Below are positions 39,531 through 49,317 of a DNA stretch of 64,000 nucleotides, in pieces (the first letter of the stretch is position 1; each line of letters begins with the position of its first letter). Both the position numbers and the translations under genes were made by a program. The stretch is from assembly GCF_000230975.2 (NCBI RefSeq), contig NC_021172.1:3286001-3350000 (forward strand). The letters run 5' to 3'. Below the pieces are notes generated by a model that did no database searches, was not told the origin of the DNA, and saw only the letters and a program-made list of their open reading frames with translations. Source of the DNA: Hyphomicrobium denitrificans 1NES1 (lineage in GTDB: Bacteria; Pseudomonadota; Alphaproteobacteria; Rhizobiales; Hyphomicrobiaceae).

Positions 39531-40586
39531 CTACGGGGTAAGGAAGAAAGCGAGACCTAAGATTAGATAAACTGCTAGGAGTTGAACGCCCTTCAACCAA
39601 TCCGATCGACCATCGCTAGCAATCTGGCCCGTGATGACGACCGCGACAAACACCGCGAGAACCAACCCTTTGCCGAAAAGGAGGTTCATGGGCTCGGGTC
39701 CCACGATCAAGCTCGCCAAGACAAGCAGAGGCGCAACGAACAACGCAACCTGAATGCTTGATCCGATGGCGATCGATAAACTGAGATCCATCCGGTTCTT
39801 CATCGCGGCCGTAACCGCAGAGGCATGTTCGGCAGCGTTACCAAGAATAGCGATCACAAATACGCCGATAAAAATATCGCTGAGACCGAGCGCGCGGGCT
39901 GTCGGTTCGATCGTACCGACGAGAATCTCGCTCAACCAAGCGATAGCTGCCGTGCATACTGCAAGTACGGTGACAGACCATGAAAGTGGCCAAGGTTGGC
40001 TGCTCGTTTCGTTGTCCGGCACGTTGGAGCCACTAAAAAAGGACGGGTGTGTCCAGAGCGAAAATAGAAGAAACATGCAGTAGACAACTAGCAGCGTGAG
40101 TGAAATCGAAATGCTGAGGGGTTTTTGACCGCCGACGTAAAACTCTCCTACAAGCCCGTGGTAGGCGGCGGGAATGATGAGTGCGATTGCCGCCAAAGTC
40201 AGCATTGTTGCCTGAGCGCGAGCGCCGGTCAGATTGAAATGCTGTTCGGGATATCGTGTGCCTCCGGCCAGCATGGAAGCGCCAAGGACTAGAAGAATAT
40301 TGCCAACGATCGACCCCGCAATCGTGGCTTTCACAACGTCATATAGTCCGGCGCGAAGAGCTGCGAGCGCGATGATAAGTTCCGCGGCGTTGCCGAAAGT
40401 TGCATTGAGCAGGCCTCCGACGCCTTCTCCTGAACGGTCCGCCAACTGTTCTGTCGCCCGGCCGAGCCATGCGGCGAACGGCAAAATGCCGATGGCCGCC
40501 GTTAGGAAAATCAGCTCGTAACGTTCCGGCGCAAAATGGTGAAGAACAATCGCGATAGGGGCAAATATGACGAGCCAGTTTAACAT
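39531..40586 (-). CDS. Calcium/proton antiporter (CaCA superfamily, Cax/VCX type)
   Basis: 351 aa with 10-11 TM helices. Both alpha repeats are visible: GVGGLLNATFGNAAELIIAL and IFIGVFVIAILGNAAEHASA, each with the essential GNxxE core. It exports Ca2+ or another divalent cation in exchange for protons. Its ATG lies inside the 3' end of the broken SulP gene upstream, so it probably inherited that gene's promoter. Confidence 0.92.
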   Translation of the reverse strand: MLNWLVIFAPIAIVLHHFAPERYELIFLTAAIGILPFAAWLGRATEQLADRSGEGVGGLLNATFGNAAELIIALAALRAGLYDVVKATIAGSIVGNILLVLGASMLAGGTRYPEQHFNLTGARAQATMLTLAAIALIIPAAYHGLVGEFYVGGQKPLSISISLTLLVVYCMFLLFSLWTHPSFFSGSNVPDNETSSQPWPLSWSVTVLAVCTAAIAWLSEILVGTIEPTARALGLSDIFIGVFVIAILGNAAEHASAVTAAMKNRMDLSLSIAIGSSIQVALFVAPLLVLASLIVGPEPMNLLFGKGLVLAVFVAVVITGQIASDGRSDWLKGVQLLAVYLILGLAFFLTP

Positions 40587-41635
40587 CGCATGTTCCGTGA
40601 CTCAGGATGAGGAAGGGCGTCTGTCTTGCCAATCGACCCAATCAACTGGATGCGACGTGAGATAAGCTCTGACAGCCGAACCAATTGTTGGACGCCGGTC
40701 AATTGAGTTTTAGCGCCGGCCGCTTCGGCGACGGGGGTGCGCGACGAACTGCTGCTAATTGGGAAGCCCTGAAAAAAGCCGGCTGCAAGATTGGCTGCAC
40801 CAAGGCCAACCAGCTCCTGATTGGGGTCGACGTACGTTCGCGTGCGCGCCGCGTAGGCACGAGAAAGCACGCTCGTATCGGCAAAGGAGATGAGGGCGAC
40901 AGCCAGGCCGCCTGACAGAACCGCCGTGAAATCCGCGACATTGATCCAGGGAATTGCGAAGGAAGGTAAGCCTTGCGGCAGCGGTCCTAAAACCGGCACG
41001 CCCGCACTCTTGCTAAGCTCAAAAATTCCAACGATTGCTGCCGCCCCCGCGACAGCAACTAACAGCCCCGGCACAACCTTGCTTTGCTTGAGAGCGAAGA
41101 TTGTGGCTAGCGCACCTGCACCTATCAAGAATGCAGTCCAATTCACGCGCCCGCCAATTACACCATTGGCGATCGACCACAGATCATGGAGCGGTCCATG
41201 ACTTTCGACGGAAAAGCCGAGCAATTTTGGTACTTGGCTCAGCAGGACCGTTAAGGCGATCCCGTTCATATAGCCGTAGCGTATGGGCTTGGAGAGGAGC
41301 TCCGTTATAAAGCCTAATTTGATCAATCCTGCTCCGACACAGACGGCGCCAGAGACGATTGCCATGGCGCTGGCAAGTGCGATCGCGCGAAGCGGATCAC
41401 CCCCCGATAAGGGAAGAACGACAGCAAGGATGACCGCGGCAATTCCGACGGGGACGAGCATCGTCGCAAGAACAAGCCCAGCAACGATGTCGTGCTTGAG
41501 CCAATCCGGCCGATACCAACGCAACATCTGCAGACCCGGCAGCCAGCGGGCGAAGCCGGAGCGATCATCTGCTGATTGCGGGCGTAAGAGTTGGCTTTGC
41601 TTTGATGCAGACGAGGCAGCGGGGTCAGTGGCCAT
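40580..41635 (-). pseudogene. SulP-family anion transporter, internally deleted and 3'-truncated
   Basis: The N-terminal SulP pattern (WLPGLQMLRWYRPDWLKHDI, VAGLVLATMLVPVGIA) jumps straight to AVILAVVLPLSGGDP at about 41436. The roughly 40 residues that normally lie between (the YA-SGVPGxYGLYATI block) are absent. After TPVAEAAGAKTQLTGV (about 40695) the last TM helices and the STAS domain are missing and unrelated residues run into the cax start. Two deletions make function unlikely. Confidence 0.75.
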
Positions 41636-42037
41636 GCAGCTATACCATCGGCAGACCCTGATCTCCGAGCATCTATCGATCCGAGGGTTGTCTTCCACAA
41701 TGACCCGACGCGCGTTCAACAGCAATAGATTTGAATAATGAGATTAGCGTCCGTCGAAACAGGCGATCGGCATCTGTCGGCCTTGGGGACTTCGACAACG
41801 CAATTAATTGCGTGCCACGAATCCGTCGTGGGCACTGGATCAAATTCAAAACGAAGTAGCATTGAAAGCCACGTATTTTGACTATCCAACACAACGCAAG
41901 TCCTGCGGAAACGTGATCGTCACATTAGGCTGCGGGCGATAACGAACTTCGTTCACCCGGAGGTAACGACCGCGATCGGAGCATGATGATAATTTGCGAT
42001 AAAAAAATGAGGATCGAAACGCCTTGCGATTCCTATC

Positions 42038-42051
42038 TTGATTTTAAGCAA
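42038..42051. promoter_or_regulatory. FNR/FixK-like site, one mismatch
   Basis: TTGAT-TTTA-AGCAA matches the TTGAT-N4-ATCAA consensus at 9 of 10 positions and sits 61 bases before the DUF3141 start. Such a match is expected about twice per 64 kb by chance, so the placement is the only support. A 386-bp gap (41726-42111) otherwise shows no clear element and no Pho box that I can find. Confidence 0.35.
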
Positions 42052-42111
42052 GGTCGGCATATGCTGCGGCGCATTGATATGCACAATGATTGTTTTTTTG
42101 AGTAGCTGCGT

Positions 42112-44361
42112 ATGGCTGAGCCCGCAATTCCAGCTGCGTGCGCGACCAGCATCCAGGGGCCTTTCGGGCTGGTACAGGATGCATGGAACTATTCAATTGA
42201 CGCTTGGCAGCGGGGTATTCTGTTTCTCGACGTATTGGAGCAAAGAAGTTCTAAGTATTACGAGCATGCCGCCAAGCTCGCACCACATGTTCTGAAATTT
42301 GATTGCGAACTCGTGCTCGACGGGCGTGAGTTTAAAAAGCCAGTAAATTACGCCCTTGTCCGCATCGTTCCGCCCGATGGCAAGAAGCCGGATAAATTCA
42401 AGCGTCCCTTTGTGATTGTGGATCCGAGAGCCGGGCATGGGCCGGGCATTGGAGGCTTCAAGCCACAAAGCGAGATCGGCGTCGCGATGAAGGCAGGCCA
42501 CCCTTGTTACTTCATCGGATTCCTTCCCGATCCCGTCCCTAGTCAGACCATTGAGGATATCGCCGAAGCGGAAGCCATATTCCTCGAGCACGTGATCAGT
42601 CTGCATCCAGAAGCCGACGGCAAGCCGGCCGTGATAGGAAATTGCCAAGCTGGTTGGGCGGTAATGATGCTCGCGGCGGCACGACCAGAACTTTTTGGTC
42701 CGATCATTGTCGCAGGATCGCCCTTGTCGTATTGGGCTGGAGCGCCAAAACAAAACCCGATGCGCTACACCGCTGGCGTGCTCGGCGGCACTTGGATGAC
42801 GGCTTTGCTCGGGGATATTGGAAACGGTAAATTTGACGGAGCGTGGTTGGTTTCGAATTTCGAAAATCTCAATCCCGCAAATACCCTTTGGTCCAAGCAC
42901 TACAACCTTTATTCCAAGATCGACACCGAAGCTCCAAGGTATCTGGAATTTGAGCAATGGTGGGGTGGCCATGTGCTCCTCAATGCCTGTGAAATGCAGT
43001 TCATTGCCGACGAATTGTTCGTTGGAAATAAACTCTCATCGGCGTCCGTCAGATCTTCTAACGGCAACCGCATAGATCTTCGCAATATCAGCTCGCCGAT
43101 CGTGGTCTTCTGCTCGAAGGCAGACAACATCACGCCGCCGCCACAGGCTTTGGATTGGATACTCGACCTCTACGACAGCGTTGACGATATTCGGGCTCAT
43201 GGTCAGACGATCGTCTACGCTGTTCATGAATCGATCGGCCATCTTGGGATTTTTGTTTCAGGGTCCGTTGCCAAGAAGGAACATGATCAGTTCGCGAGCA
43301 ACATCGATTTGATCGATGCGTTGCCGCCGGGTCTATACGAAGCTGTTATGACGCCCAAGGATCCCGACGATCCTACGGCGGATCTTATTTTGGGCGACTA
43401 TCTTGTTCGTTTTGAAGCGCGCAGCTTGGATGATATCCGCGCTCTTGGCAGCAATAGCGCTGAAGATGACCGCGAATTTGCGACAGTTGCACGGCTTTCT
43501 GAAATAAATCTTGGTCTTTATCGCACATTCGTTCAGCCTTGGATGCGCGCCTGGGCGAATGAGAGTTCAGCCGAATTGATGCGCCGGTTTCATCCTTTGC
43601 GCATGCAATATGAGTTCTTCTCAGGCGCCAACCCGTTCATCCGGCCTTTGCTGTCCGATACCGGTCGGATCCGGGAAAACCGAAGGTCTGTTTCAAAAGA
43701 CAATATCTTTTGGCAGATGCAAGAATGGTTCAGCGACTGGATGGTCCTGACACTCGATGCCTACCGGGATGTTCGCGACGATGCAGCAGAAGCGTGGTTT
43801 CACACGATTTATGGTTCGCCATTTCTTCAGGCACTCGTCGGTCTCAGGGCATCCGACGCAATCGCGCGTCTCAGAGTGGGAGATGACCCCGCGCATCACG
43901 CTCTCGTTGAGCAAAAAATAGCCGAATTGAAGCAAAAGATCGCCGATGGCGGCCCTCGAGAAGCAGTTATTCGCGCACTACTCTATGTACGCATGCCGGA
44001 TGGAAACGTGGATGAACGCGGCTTCAATCTTCTGCGGAGAATGCGAGATGAAACCGGCAAGGGTTTGAACCTCGCCGCATTCAAACAAGTTCTGCGTGAA
44101 CAGTTCTTGATGCTGCTTCTTGATGAGCGTCGCGCGGTCGCCGCCATTCCAGAGATGCTCGCGACCGACCCAGACTTAGCGACACGAATGAAGGGCAAGC
44201 TCGATCGCATGATCGAACTCGTCGGAGTTTACAGCAAGCAGGCTCGTACCCGCCTGGCGGAAGTGGAAGCGCTATTCGAAAGTGAAGACATCGCGACGAT
44301 GCCCGCAAAGCAAGTAGCCATTTCGCCTCCGCGCAACAATAGAGCCGCGAAGCCGCATTAA
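42112..44361 (+). CDS. DUF3141 protein, PHA-synthase-like alpha/beta hydrolase
   Basis: 749 aa. The alpha/beta hydrolase half has the nucleophile elbow GNCQAGWA with Cys178, the Cys-type lipase box of PHA synthases, plus SKADNITPPPQALDW and HESIGHLGIFVSGSVA carrying the likely Asp and His. The C-terminal half (about 440-749) is helical and specific to DUF3141. First gene of the five-gene operon with pta, ackA and fabI. Polymer synthesis is not shown; it may act on acyl thioesters. Confidence 0.85.
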   Translation: MAEPAIPAACATSIQGPFGLVQDAWNYSIDAWQRGILFLDVLEQRSSKYYEHAAKLAPHVLKFDCELVLDGREFKKPVNYALVRIVPPDGKKPDKFKRPFVIVDPRAGHGPGIGGFKPQSEIGVAMKAGHPCYFIGFLPDPVPSQTIEDIAEAEAIFLEHVISLHPEADGKPAVIGNCQAGWAVMMLAAARPELFGPIIVAGSPLSYWAGAPKQNPMRYTAGVLGGTWMTALLGDIGNGKFDGAWLVSNFENLNPANTLWSKHYNLYSKIDTEAPRYLEFEQWWGGHVLLNACEMQFIADELFVGNKLSSASVRSSNGNRIDLRNISSPIVVFCSKADNITPPPQALDWILDLYDSVDDIRAHGQTIVYAVHESIGHLGIFVSGSVAKKEHDQFASNIDLIDALPPGLYEAVMTPKDPDDPTADLILGDYLVRFEARSLDDIRALGSNSAEDDREFATVARLSEINLGLYRTFVQPWMRAWANESSAELMRRFHPLRMQYEFFSGANPFIRPLLSDTGRIRENRRSVSKDNIFWQMQEWFSDWMVLTLDAYRDVRDDAAEAWFHTIYGSPFLQALVGLRASDAIARLRVGDDPAHHALVEQKIAELKQKIADGGPREAVIRALLYVRMPDGNVDERGFNLLRRMRDETGKGLNLAAFKQVLREQFLMLLLDERRAVAAIPEMLATDPDLATRMKGKLDRMIELVGVYSKQARTRLAEVEALFESEDIATMPAKQVAISPPRNNRAAKPH

Positions 44362-44403
44362 CGTGAGGCAAGCTTCGTCGGTCCCAGACAAACGGAGATA
44401 GCA

Positions 44404-44832
44404 ATGCCCGGACTCCTTCGCCCTGAAGATCTCAAGATGATTAGCTCTGACGCGGAGATGGCTGAGGTTGATCGCGGGCGCAAGCTCGCAGATAAAAAGA
44501 AGGAGCAGGACCGAGCACTTCGCGAAGCTTTCATGTCGCGCAAAGTCGCGCCGGAAGCCATCGAGCGGATAAACAACGCAGTTCGGATTGCCGCCCAAAA
44601 TGGCCATCATCATTTGGAGGTCATCACCTTCCCATCGAGCTACTGCAACGATGGAGGAAGGCGGATCAATATTGCCGATGCGGAATGGCCAACAACGCTG
44701 ACGGGCTTTGCCAAAGATGCTTACGATTTCTATGACAATGAGTTGCGTCCGCTCGGCTATAAGCTTCGCGCCGAAATCGTAAATTTCCCTGGCGGCATGC
44801 CAGGAGAAGTTTCTCTATCGCTCGCATGGTGA
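44404..44832 (+). CDS. Hypothetical protein, 142 aa, between DUF3141 and pta
   Basis: Soluble protein with a charged helical N-terminus (RGRKLADKKKEQDRALREAF) and an alpha/beta C-terminus (HHHLEVITFPSSYCNDGGRR). Good ribosome-binding site (GGAGATAGCA before ATG). Spacing of 42 bases to DUF3141 and 22 bases to pta places it in the operon. No family recognised. Confidence 0.75.
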   Translation: MPGLLRPEDLKMISSDAEMAEVDRGRKLADKKKEQDRALREAFMSRKVAPEAIERINNAVRIAAQNGHHHLEVITFPSSYCNDGGRRINIADAEWPTTLTGFAKDAYDFYDNELRPLGYKLRAEIVNFPGGMPGEVSLSLAW

Positions 44833-44854
44833 TAGCTTCTGAAGGAGAGACGCC

Positions 44855-45814
44855 ATGGCTGAGGCAGCCGTCTCCAAAATTCATCGGCATGAAAAATATG
44901 AACGACTGATTGCGGCAGCGCAGCGTCTGAATCCACTTCCAACAGCCGTCGCCCAACCTTGCGACGAGTCCTCACTGCGTGGTGCCATCGAAGCAAGGGA
45001 TGCGGGGCTGATAACTCCGATACTCGTCGGGCCAAAGGCAAAGATACTCGAGATTTCGACAACACTCGATCTCAAGCTCGACGGTCTCGAAATAGTCGAC
45101 GTGCCTCACAGCCACGCCGCAGCGGCAAAAGCAGTTGAAATCGTGCGTGCCGGCAAAGCCGAAATGCTCATGAAAGGCAGCCTCCATTCCGACGAGCTGC
45201 TTGGTGCCGTAACGAGCCGGGAGACAGGCCTTCGCACCGGGCGACGAATTAGCCACGTGTTTGTGATGGACGTTCCCACTCATTCACAGACGTTGTTCGT
45301 GACCGATGCTGCGGTCAATATTGCGCCGGATCTGATGGCCAAGCGTGATATCGTCCAAAACGCAATCGATCTTTACACAGCCTTAGGCCTCGGCAAGCCC
45401 AAAGTCGCGATTCTATCGGCTGTTGAAACTGTCACCACCGCCATTCCGTCGACTATTGAAGCAGCCGCACTTTGCAAGATGGCGGATCGTGGCCAGATCA
45501 CTGGCGGAGAACTGGATGGACCACTTGCGTTCGACAATGCCATCAGTTTAGCGGCAGCGCGCGTCAAGGGCATCAAGTCACCTGTCGCGGGCCACGCACA
45601 AATCCTCGTCGTGCCGGATTTGGAAGCGGGCAACATGCTCGCGAAAAATCTTACGTTCATCTCAAATGCCGATGCTGCTGGAATCGTCCTGGGAGCAAGA
45701 GTGCCGATCATTTTGACGTCGCGAGCCGACAATGTTCGAACACGCCTGGCTTCTTGCGCCGTCGCCAAATTGCTTGCTTACAGCAGACGGGCTAACGCCC
45801 CGATCAGAGCCTGA
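44855..45814 (+). CDS. pta: Phosphate acetyl/butyryltransferase
   Basis: 319 aa, the PTA/PTB fold without the N-terminal MaoC domain found in bifunctional relatives. Family signatures are MLMKGSLHSDELLGAV, HVFVMDVPTHSQTLFVTDAA and the C-terminal NADAAGIVLGARVPIILTSR. It converts acyl-CoA and phosphate to acyl phosphate and CoA. Three bases separate it from ackA, so the pair forms the acetate/ATP overflow route. Confidence 0.9.
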   Translation: MAEAAVSKIHRHEKYERLIAAAQRLNPLPTAVAQPCDESSLRGAIEARDAGLITPILVGPKAKILEISTTLDLKLDGLEIVDVPHSHAAAAKAVEIVRAGKAEMLMKGSLHSDELLGAVTSRETGLRTGRRISHVFVMDVPTHSQTLFVTDAAVNIAPDLMAKRDIVQNAIDLYTALGLGKPKVAILSAVETVTTAIPSTIEAAALCKMADRGQITGGELDGPLAFDNAISLAAARVKGIKSPVAGHAQILVVPDLEAGNMLAKNLTFISNADAAGIVLGARVPIILTSRADNVRTRLASCAVAKLLAYSRRANAPIRA

Positions 45815-45817
45815 CCA

Positions 45818-47026
45818 ATGGCCGATACCATACTGGTTATCAACGCGGGCAGCTCGAGCATCAAATTTCAGCTGTTCGCAATTGAGCCTGGAGAGCAACT
45901 CGATCGGCGGCTTAAAGGTCAGATCGAGGGCATTGGAACAAGGCCACGCTTATTTGCAAACGACGCAAATGGCGAATGTGCGGTTGATCAGTCTTGGACG
46001 ACTGACGAAGTCAGCGAATTACATCAGGCCCTTGAGAAGCTCGTCGTGTTTCTACGTGAATATGTCGGGAGCTTACCTGTTGCGATCGGACACAGGGTCG
46101 TGCACGGCGGGCCAGAATTCATCGAGCCCACATTGGTCAACTCCTGGATCCTCGATCATCTCCTGCGGTTCGTGCCGCTTGCGCCGCTTCATCAACCGAA
46201 CAATCTCGCGCCGATCAGGATCGTGCTGGAGCGGCTGCCGCACCTATTGCAAGTCGCATGTTTCGATACCGCCTTTCACAGGCATCATTCGGAAATTGCG
46301 GACCGCTACGCGATTCCTGATCGATTCTATCGAGAGGGCGTGCGCCGCTACGGCTTTCACGGGTTGTCCTACGAGTATATCGCCTTGAGGCTTCCGCTAG
46401 TCGCTCCCGAGATTGCCGACGATCGGGTCGTCGTTGCCCACCTGGGAAGCGGCGCATCGATGTGCGCGCTAAAGGGGGGGAAAAGTATTGAAAGCAGCAT
46501 GGGATTTACAGCTCTGGATGGTTTGCCGATGGGTACGCGCCCAGGTCAGATTGATGCCGGCGTCGTGCTCTATCTCATGAATGAAAAGGGAATGACCGTT
46601 AAAGACGTCGAACATTTCCTTTATCACGACTGCGGCCTCAAGGGCCTGTCAGGCATTAGCAACGACGTCCGAGATTTGCTCACGAGTGTCGATCCAAAAG
46701 CTAAGATGGCGCTCGACTACTTCGCTTATCGTATCGCCCTTTTCGGCGGGATGCTCGCGACCGCATTAGGCGGAATCGATGGCTTGGTCTTCACTGCCGG
46801 GATCGGAGAAAACGCGCCAACGATCCGCCAAGCCGTGGCCGACCGCATGTCTTGCTTCGGTATCAAATTATCGGAAGTGGCTAACGCCAAAAATGAGCTT
46901 TGCATTTCCAGCGAGAGCTCGCGCGTCACGTGCTACGTCGTACCGACCGATGAAGAGCTGATGATTGCAAGGCACACGCTGCAAGTATTGCAAAAACACG
47001 AAATGCCCGAGGAGCGGCGGGCATGA
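45818..47026 (+). CDS. ackA: Acetate kinase
   Basis: 402 aa, ASKHA fold. The opening ILVINAGSSSIKFQLF, the signature RYGFHGLSYEYIA, VVAHLGSGASMCALK and the C-terminal VFTAGIGENAPTIR are all present. It makes ATP from acetyl phosphate. Coupled to fabI by a 4-base overlap. Confidence 0.95.
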   Translation: MADTILVINAGSSSIKFQLFAIEPGEQLDRRLKGQIEGIGTRPRLFANDANGECAVDQSWTTDEVSELHQALEKLVVFLREYVGSLPVAIGHRVVHGGPEFIEPTLVNSWILDHLLRFVPLAPLHQPNNLAPIRIVLERLPHLLQVACFDTAFHRHHSEIADRYAIPDRFYREGVRRYGFHGLSYEYIALRLPLVAPEIADDRVVVAHLGSGASMCALKGGKSIESSMGFTALDGLPMGTRPGQIDAGVVLYLMNEKGMTVKDVEHFLYHDCGLKGLSGISNDVRDLLTSVDPKAKMALDYFAYRIALFGGMLATALGGIDGLVFTAGIGENAPTIRQAVADRMSCFGIKLSEVANAKNELCISSESSRVTCYVVPTDEELMIARHTLQVLQKHEMPEERRA

Positions 47027-47805
47027 TTGATGTTTCGTCGCTGAACTTGCTCAAAGGAAAAAAGGCACTTGTCACTGGTATTGCGAACGATCAGTCCATC
47101 GCGTGGGGATGCGCCAAGGCCTTTCACGCGTTCGGCGCAGAAATCGCAATCACGTATCTTAATGAGAAAGCTAAACCGTACATCGAACCGCTGGCCAAAG
47201 AGGTCGGCGCGCCAATCTTCATGCCGCTCGACCTCCAGCACGAAGGGCAGCTTGAGGGCGTATTCGAAAAGATCGGTAAGACGTGGGGGAAGCTCGATCT
47301 CTGCCTTCACTCCATTGCGTTTGCACCGAGGGAAGATCTGCAGGGCCGCGTCGTCGATTGTTCGAAAGATGGATTTCTCCGCGCAATGGAGATTTCATGC
47401 TGGTCTTTTATCCGAATGGCGAAACTTGCCGAGCCACTCATGAAGTCTGGCGGAACATTATTTACGATGACGTACTACGGCTCACAAATGGTCGTGGAGC
47501 ACTACAACATCATGGGCCCTGTGAAGGCCGCTCTCGAATCGGCGACGAGGTACTTAGCTGCCGAGTTGGGGCCAAAAGGTATAAGAGTGCATGCAATATC
47601 TCCCGGCCCGCTAAAAACGCGCGCTGCATCGGGTATCACGGCGTTCGATAAGCTTCTTCAAAAGGCACAATCAAAAGCTCCAAGCCGAAGCCTAGTCTCG
47701 ATCGACGACGTAGGCGTTGCCGTAGCCTTTCTAGGCATGGATGGAGCGAAGCTGATCACTGGCGAAACGCTTTACATCGATGGCGGATACCACATCATCG
47801 ATTAG
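47023..47805 (+). CDS. fabI: Enoyl-[acyl-carrier-protein] reductase FabI
   Basis: 260-aa short-chain dehydrogenase family enzyme. NADH site GIANDQSIAWGCAKAF and catalytic pair Tyr161/Lys168 (Y-x6-K in EHYNIMGPVK) are typical of FabI. As a gene tied to pta/ackA it is probably a second copy serving a special condition rather than the main lipid-synthesis enzyme (inference). Confidence 0.92.
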   Translation: MIDVSSLNLLKGKKALVTGIANDQSIAWGCAKAFHAFGAEIAITYLNEKAKPYIEPLAKEVGAPIFMPLDLQHEGQLEGVFEKIGKTWGKLDLCLHSIAFAPREDLQGRVVDCSKDGFLRAMEISCWSFIRMAKLAEPLMKSGGTLFTMTYYGSQMVVEHYNIMGPVKAALESATRYLAAELGPKGIRVHAISPGPLKTRAASGITAFDKLLQKAQSKAPSRSLVSIDDVGVAVAFLGMDGAKLITGETLYIDGGYHIID

Positions 47806-47973
47806 TCGCGACGCACATGGTTATGATCAAATTTGGGTCAGAAAGAGAAACTGGCGCTCGATGAGACCGGACTGCGTTTCAGGAAATGATCTTCAAGGCG
47901 ACTCGGGTCGAATGGCCGTGACGGCCGCCAATCACACCAGAAAAGATCACGCAGTGGACCGTCCTGCTGAAAG

Positions 47974-48231
47974 ATGAGCTACGGAACGGGCCCACCCGAT
48001 CTGAGGCAAGCGTATACACAGCTGACGGTCCGCGAGGTTAGCGTTAAAGACAGGGAAATCCGCATATCGGGATCCAAGTTCGCCCTGGCGAGGCGGCTTC
48101 GCGAGGGCTCGAAAATATTGCGCCCGAAGTTCTATTTTTTGTTCAGGAATGGCGCACCCGACAGCATTTCGAACCTGCGACCTCTGCCTTCGGAGGGCAA
48201 CGCACTTTCGGGCTTAGCCGAGCGCGTATAA
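47974..48231 (+). pseudogene. C-terminal remnant of a large serine recombinase
   Basis: DLRQAYTQLTVREVSVKDRE followed by IRISGSKFALAR is the conserved tail of recombinase-family proteins found in alphaproteobacterial integrative elements. Upstream catalytic domains are absent. After GSKIL a 1-base shift near 48130 restores FVQEWRTRQ, the usual C-terminal end, which runs into the tRNA-Arg fragment. Non-functional. Confidence 0.6.
48150..48203 (-). pseudogene. 3' fragment of tRNA-Arg(CCG), probable attachment-site remnant
   Basis: The minus strand carries the anticodon arm (TGCCCTCCGAAGGCA), variable loop, a damaged T-arm (extra bases after TTCGAA), and the acceptor 3' strand CGGGTGCGCCA of tRNA-Arg(CCG). 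The 5' half is missing. A recombinase tail ends on it, the normal arrangement at an element's att site, so this is most likely a decayed att copy rather than a functional tRNA. Confidence 0.6.
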
Positions 48232-48455
48232 TCCTAAGCGCTATTCGCGTTCCAGTGTGTGCAGCCGATAAATAATTGTTCTGCTCACCTTCAACATCAG
48301 AAATCGCTGGACTTCGTTGGCATGACAAGCATTGCTGTCATAGTGACGCGGTGCGGAGGCACAGGGTCGCAAAATTGGCAACCTCGCGTGAAGAGCGGGG
48401 CTTGAGGTGGTGCAGGCGCTGCAATCCCGCGGCGCAGCGTCGAGGAAACCACCTT

Positions 48456-48795
48456 ATGACGAACAAACGCACCACAAAGCCCGCAGTACCGGCACCGGCC
48501 CGATCAGGAACCTCAGCACGCGTTCGAAGGCACACGTGCTCGAAAAGAAGCGGTCGAGATTTCCCGATCCCCGAAATCATCCACCAAGATTCAGACATGC
48601 TTGGATATTCTCGGGCGCAAGACTGGCGCAGCGCTCAGTGAGCTTATGGCTGTGACCAACTGGCAAGCGCACAGCGTTCGCGGCTTCCTTTCCGCTACCG
48701 TCAAGAAGAAGCTCGGCCACAGCATCATCACATCGCGAGATAATGACGGTGGCTGCCGCTATCGGATCGATCGAGCCGGTCGGGGACGCCGATGA
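48456..48795 (+). pseudogene. DUF3489 protein, frameshifted
   Basis: ATG 48456 (GAGGAAA upstream) starts MTNKRTTKPAVPAPARS, the usual low-complexity N-terminus. The conserved domain (LDILGRKTGAALSELMAV, TNWQAHSVRGFLSATVKKKL, RYRI) is in another frame from about 48540 on. DUF3489 genes travel with DUF2924 and serine recombinases in alphaproteobacterial elements. It overlaps the next remnant by 4 bases. Confidence 0.6.
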
Positions 48796-49254
48796 GCGTT
48801 CGTCACACGACGAGCGAGGTCAACCGCGAACTGGATGATCTCGCAGCCCTTGATCTCGATGCTCTGCGACGGCGCTGGGCGCAGATTAAGCGGCCGACCT
48901 GCGCCGGAGCATCTCCCGCGCCATCTTCTGTTTCGGCTCGTCGCTTACCGTATCCAAGCGGAAACGTTCGGTGATCTCGACAGCAAGAGCATCAAGCTCC
49001 TACGGGAACTTGCCCAGCAGCGAGCCAAACGCGGCGACAGCCCACCAGGTGTACCTAAGCCTCAAATGGCAAAGCCAAACGAAGAGCCTCTTTCAAACCA
49101 GTCTCAGTTCGCGTGCGAACCAGTCTCTCGACGAGAGTGCCCATCGACGTCAGGAAAAGGAATTTTGAGGCCAGAGACTTCGGGTTATTTGAGGCGCAAG
49201 TGCGCGCTGGAAGACACCCAGAGACCGCGAATATTGGGCCGACATACCGCGTAA
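48792..49254 (+). pseudogene. DUF2924 protein, frameshifted and 3'-decayed
   Basis: The first 33 residues (RELDDLAALDLDALRRRWAQ) are in one frame; near 48888 the match continues in another (GRPAPEHLPRHLLFRLVAYR, IQAETFGDLD). After VPKPQMAKP the usual C-terminal half is lost. Same lineage as the DUF3489 and recombinase remnants upstream. Confidence 0.65.
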
Positions 49255-49317
49255 CGTGCGGAAGTGTCGGACGCTATCGAGTCGTAAATTATTGTGTAAA
49301 ATCAACAGCTCACTTGG

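Noticed and set aside
41900..42111. PhoB box upstream of the DUF3141-pta-ackA operon
   Set aside because: I looked for CTGTCAT direct repeats and found no acceptable match by eye.
42038..42295. Lipoprotein-like frame starting at the FNR-like site
   Set aside because: It overlaps DUF3141 out of frame and becomes Arg/Ser-rich noise after the first 35 codons.
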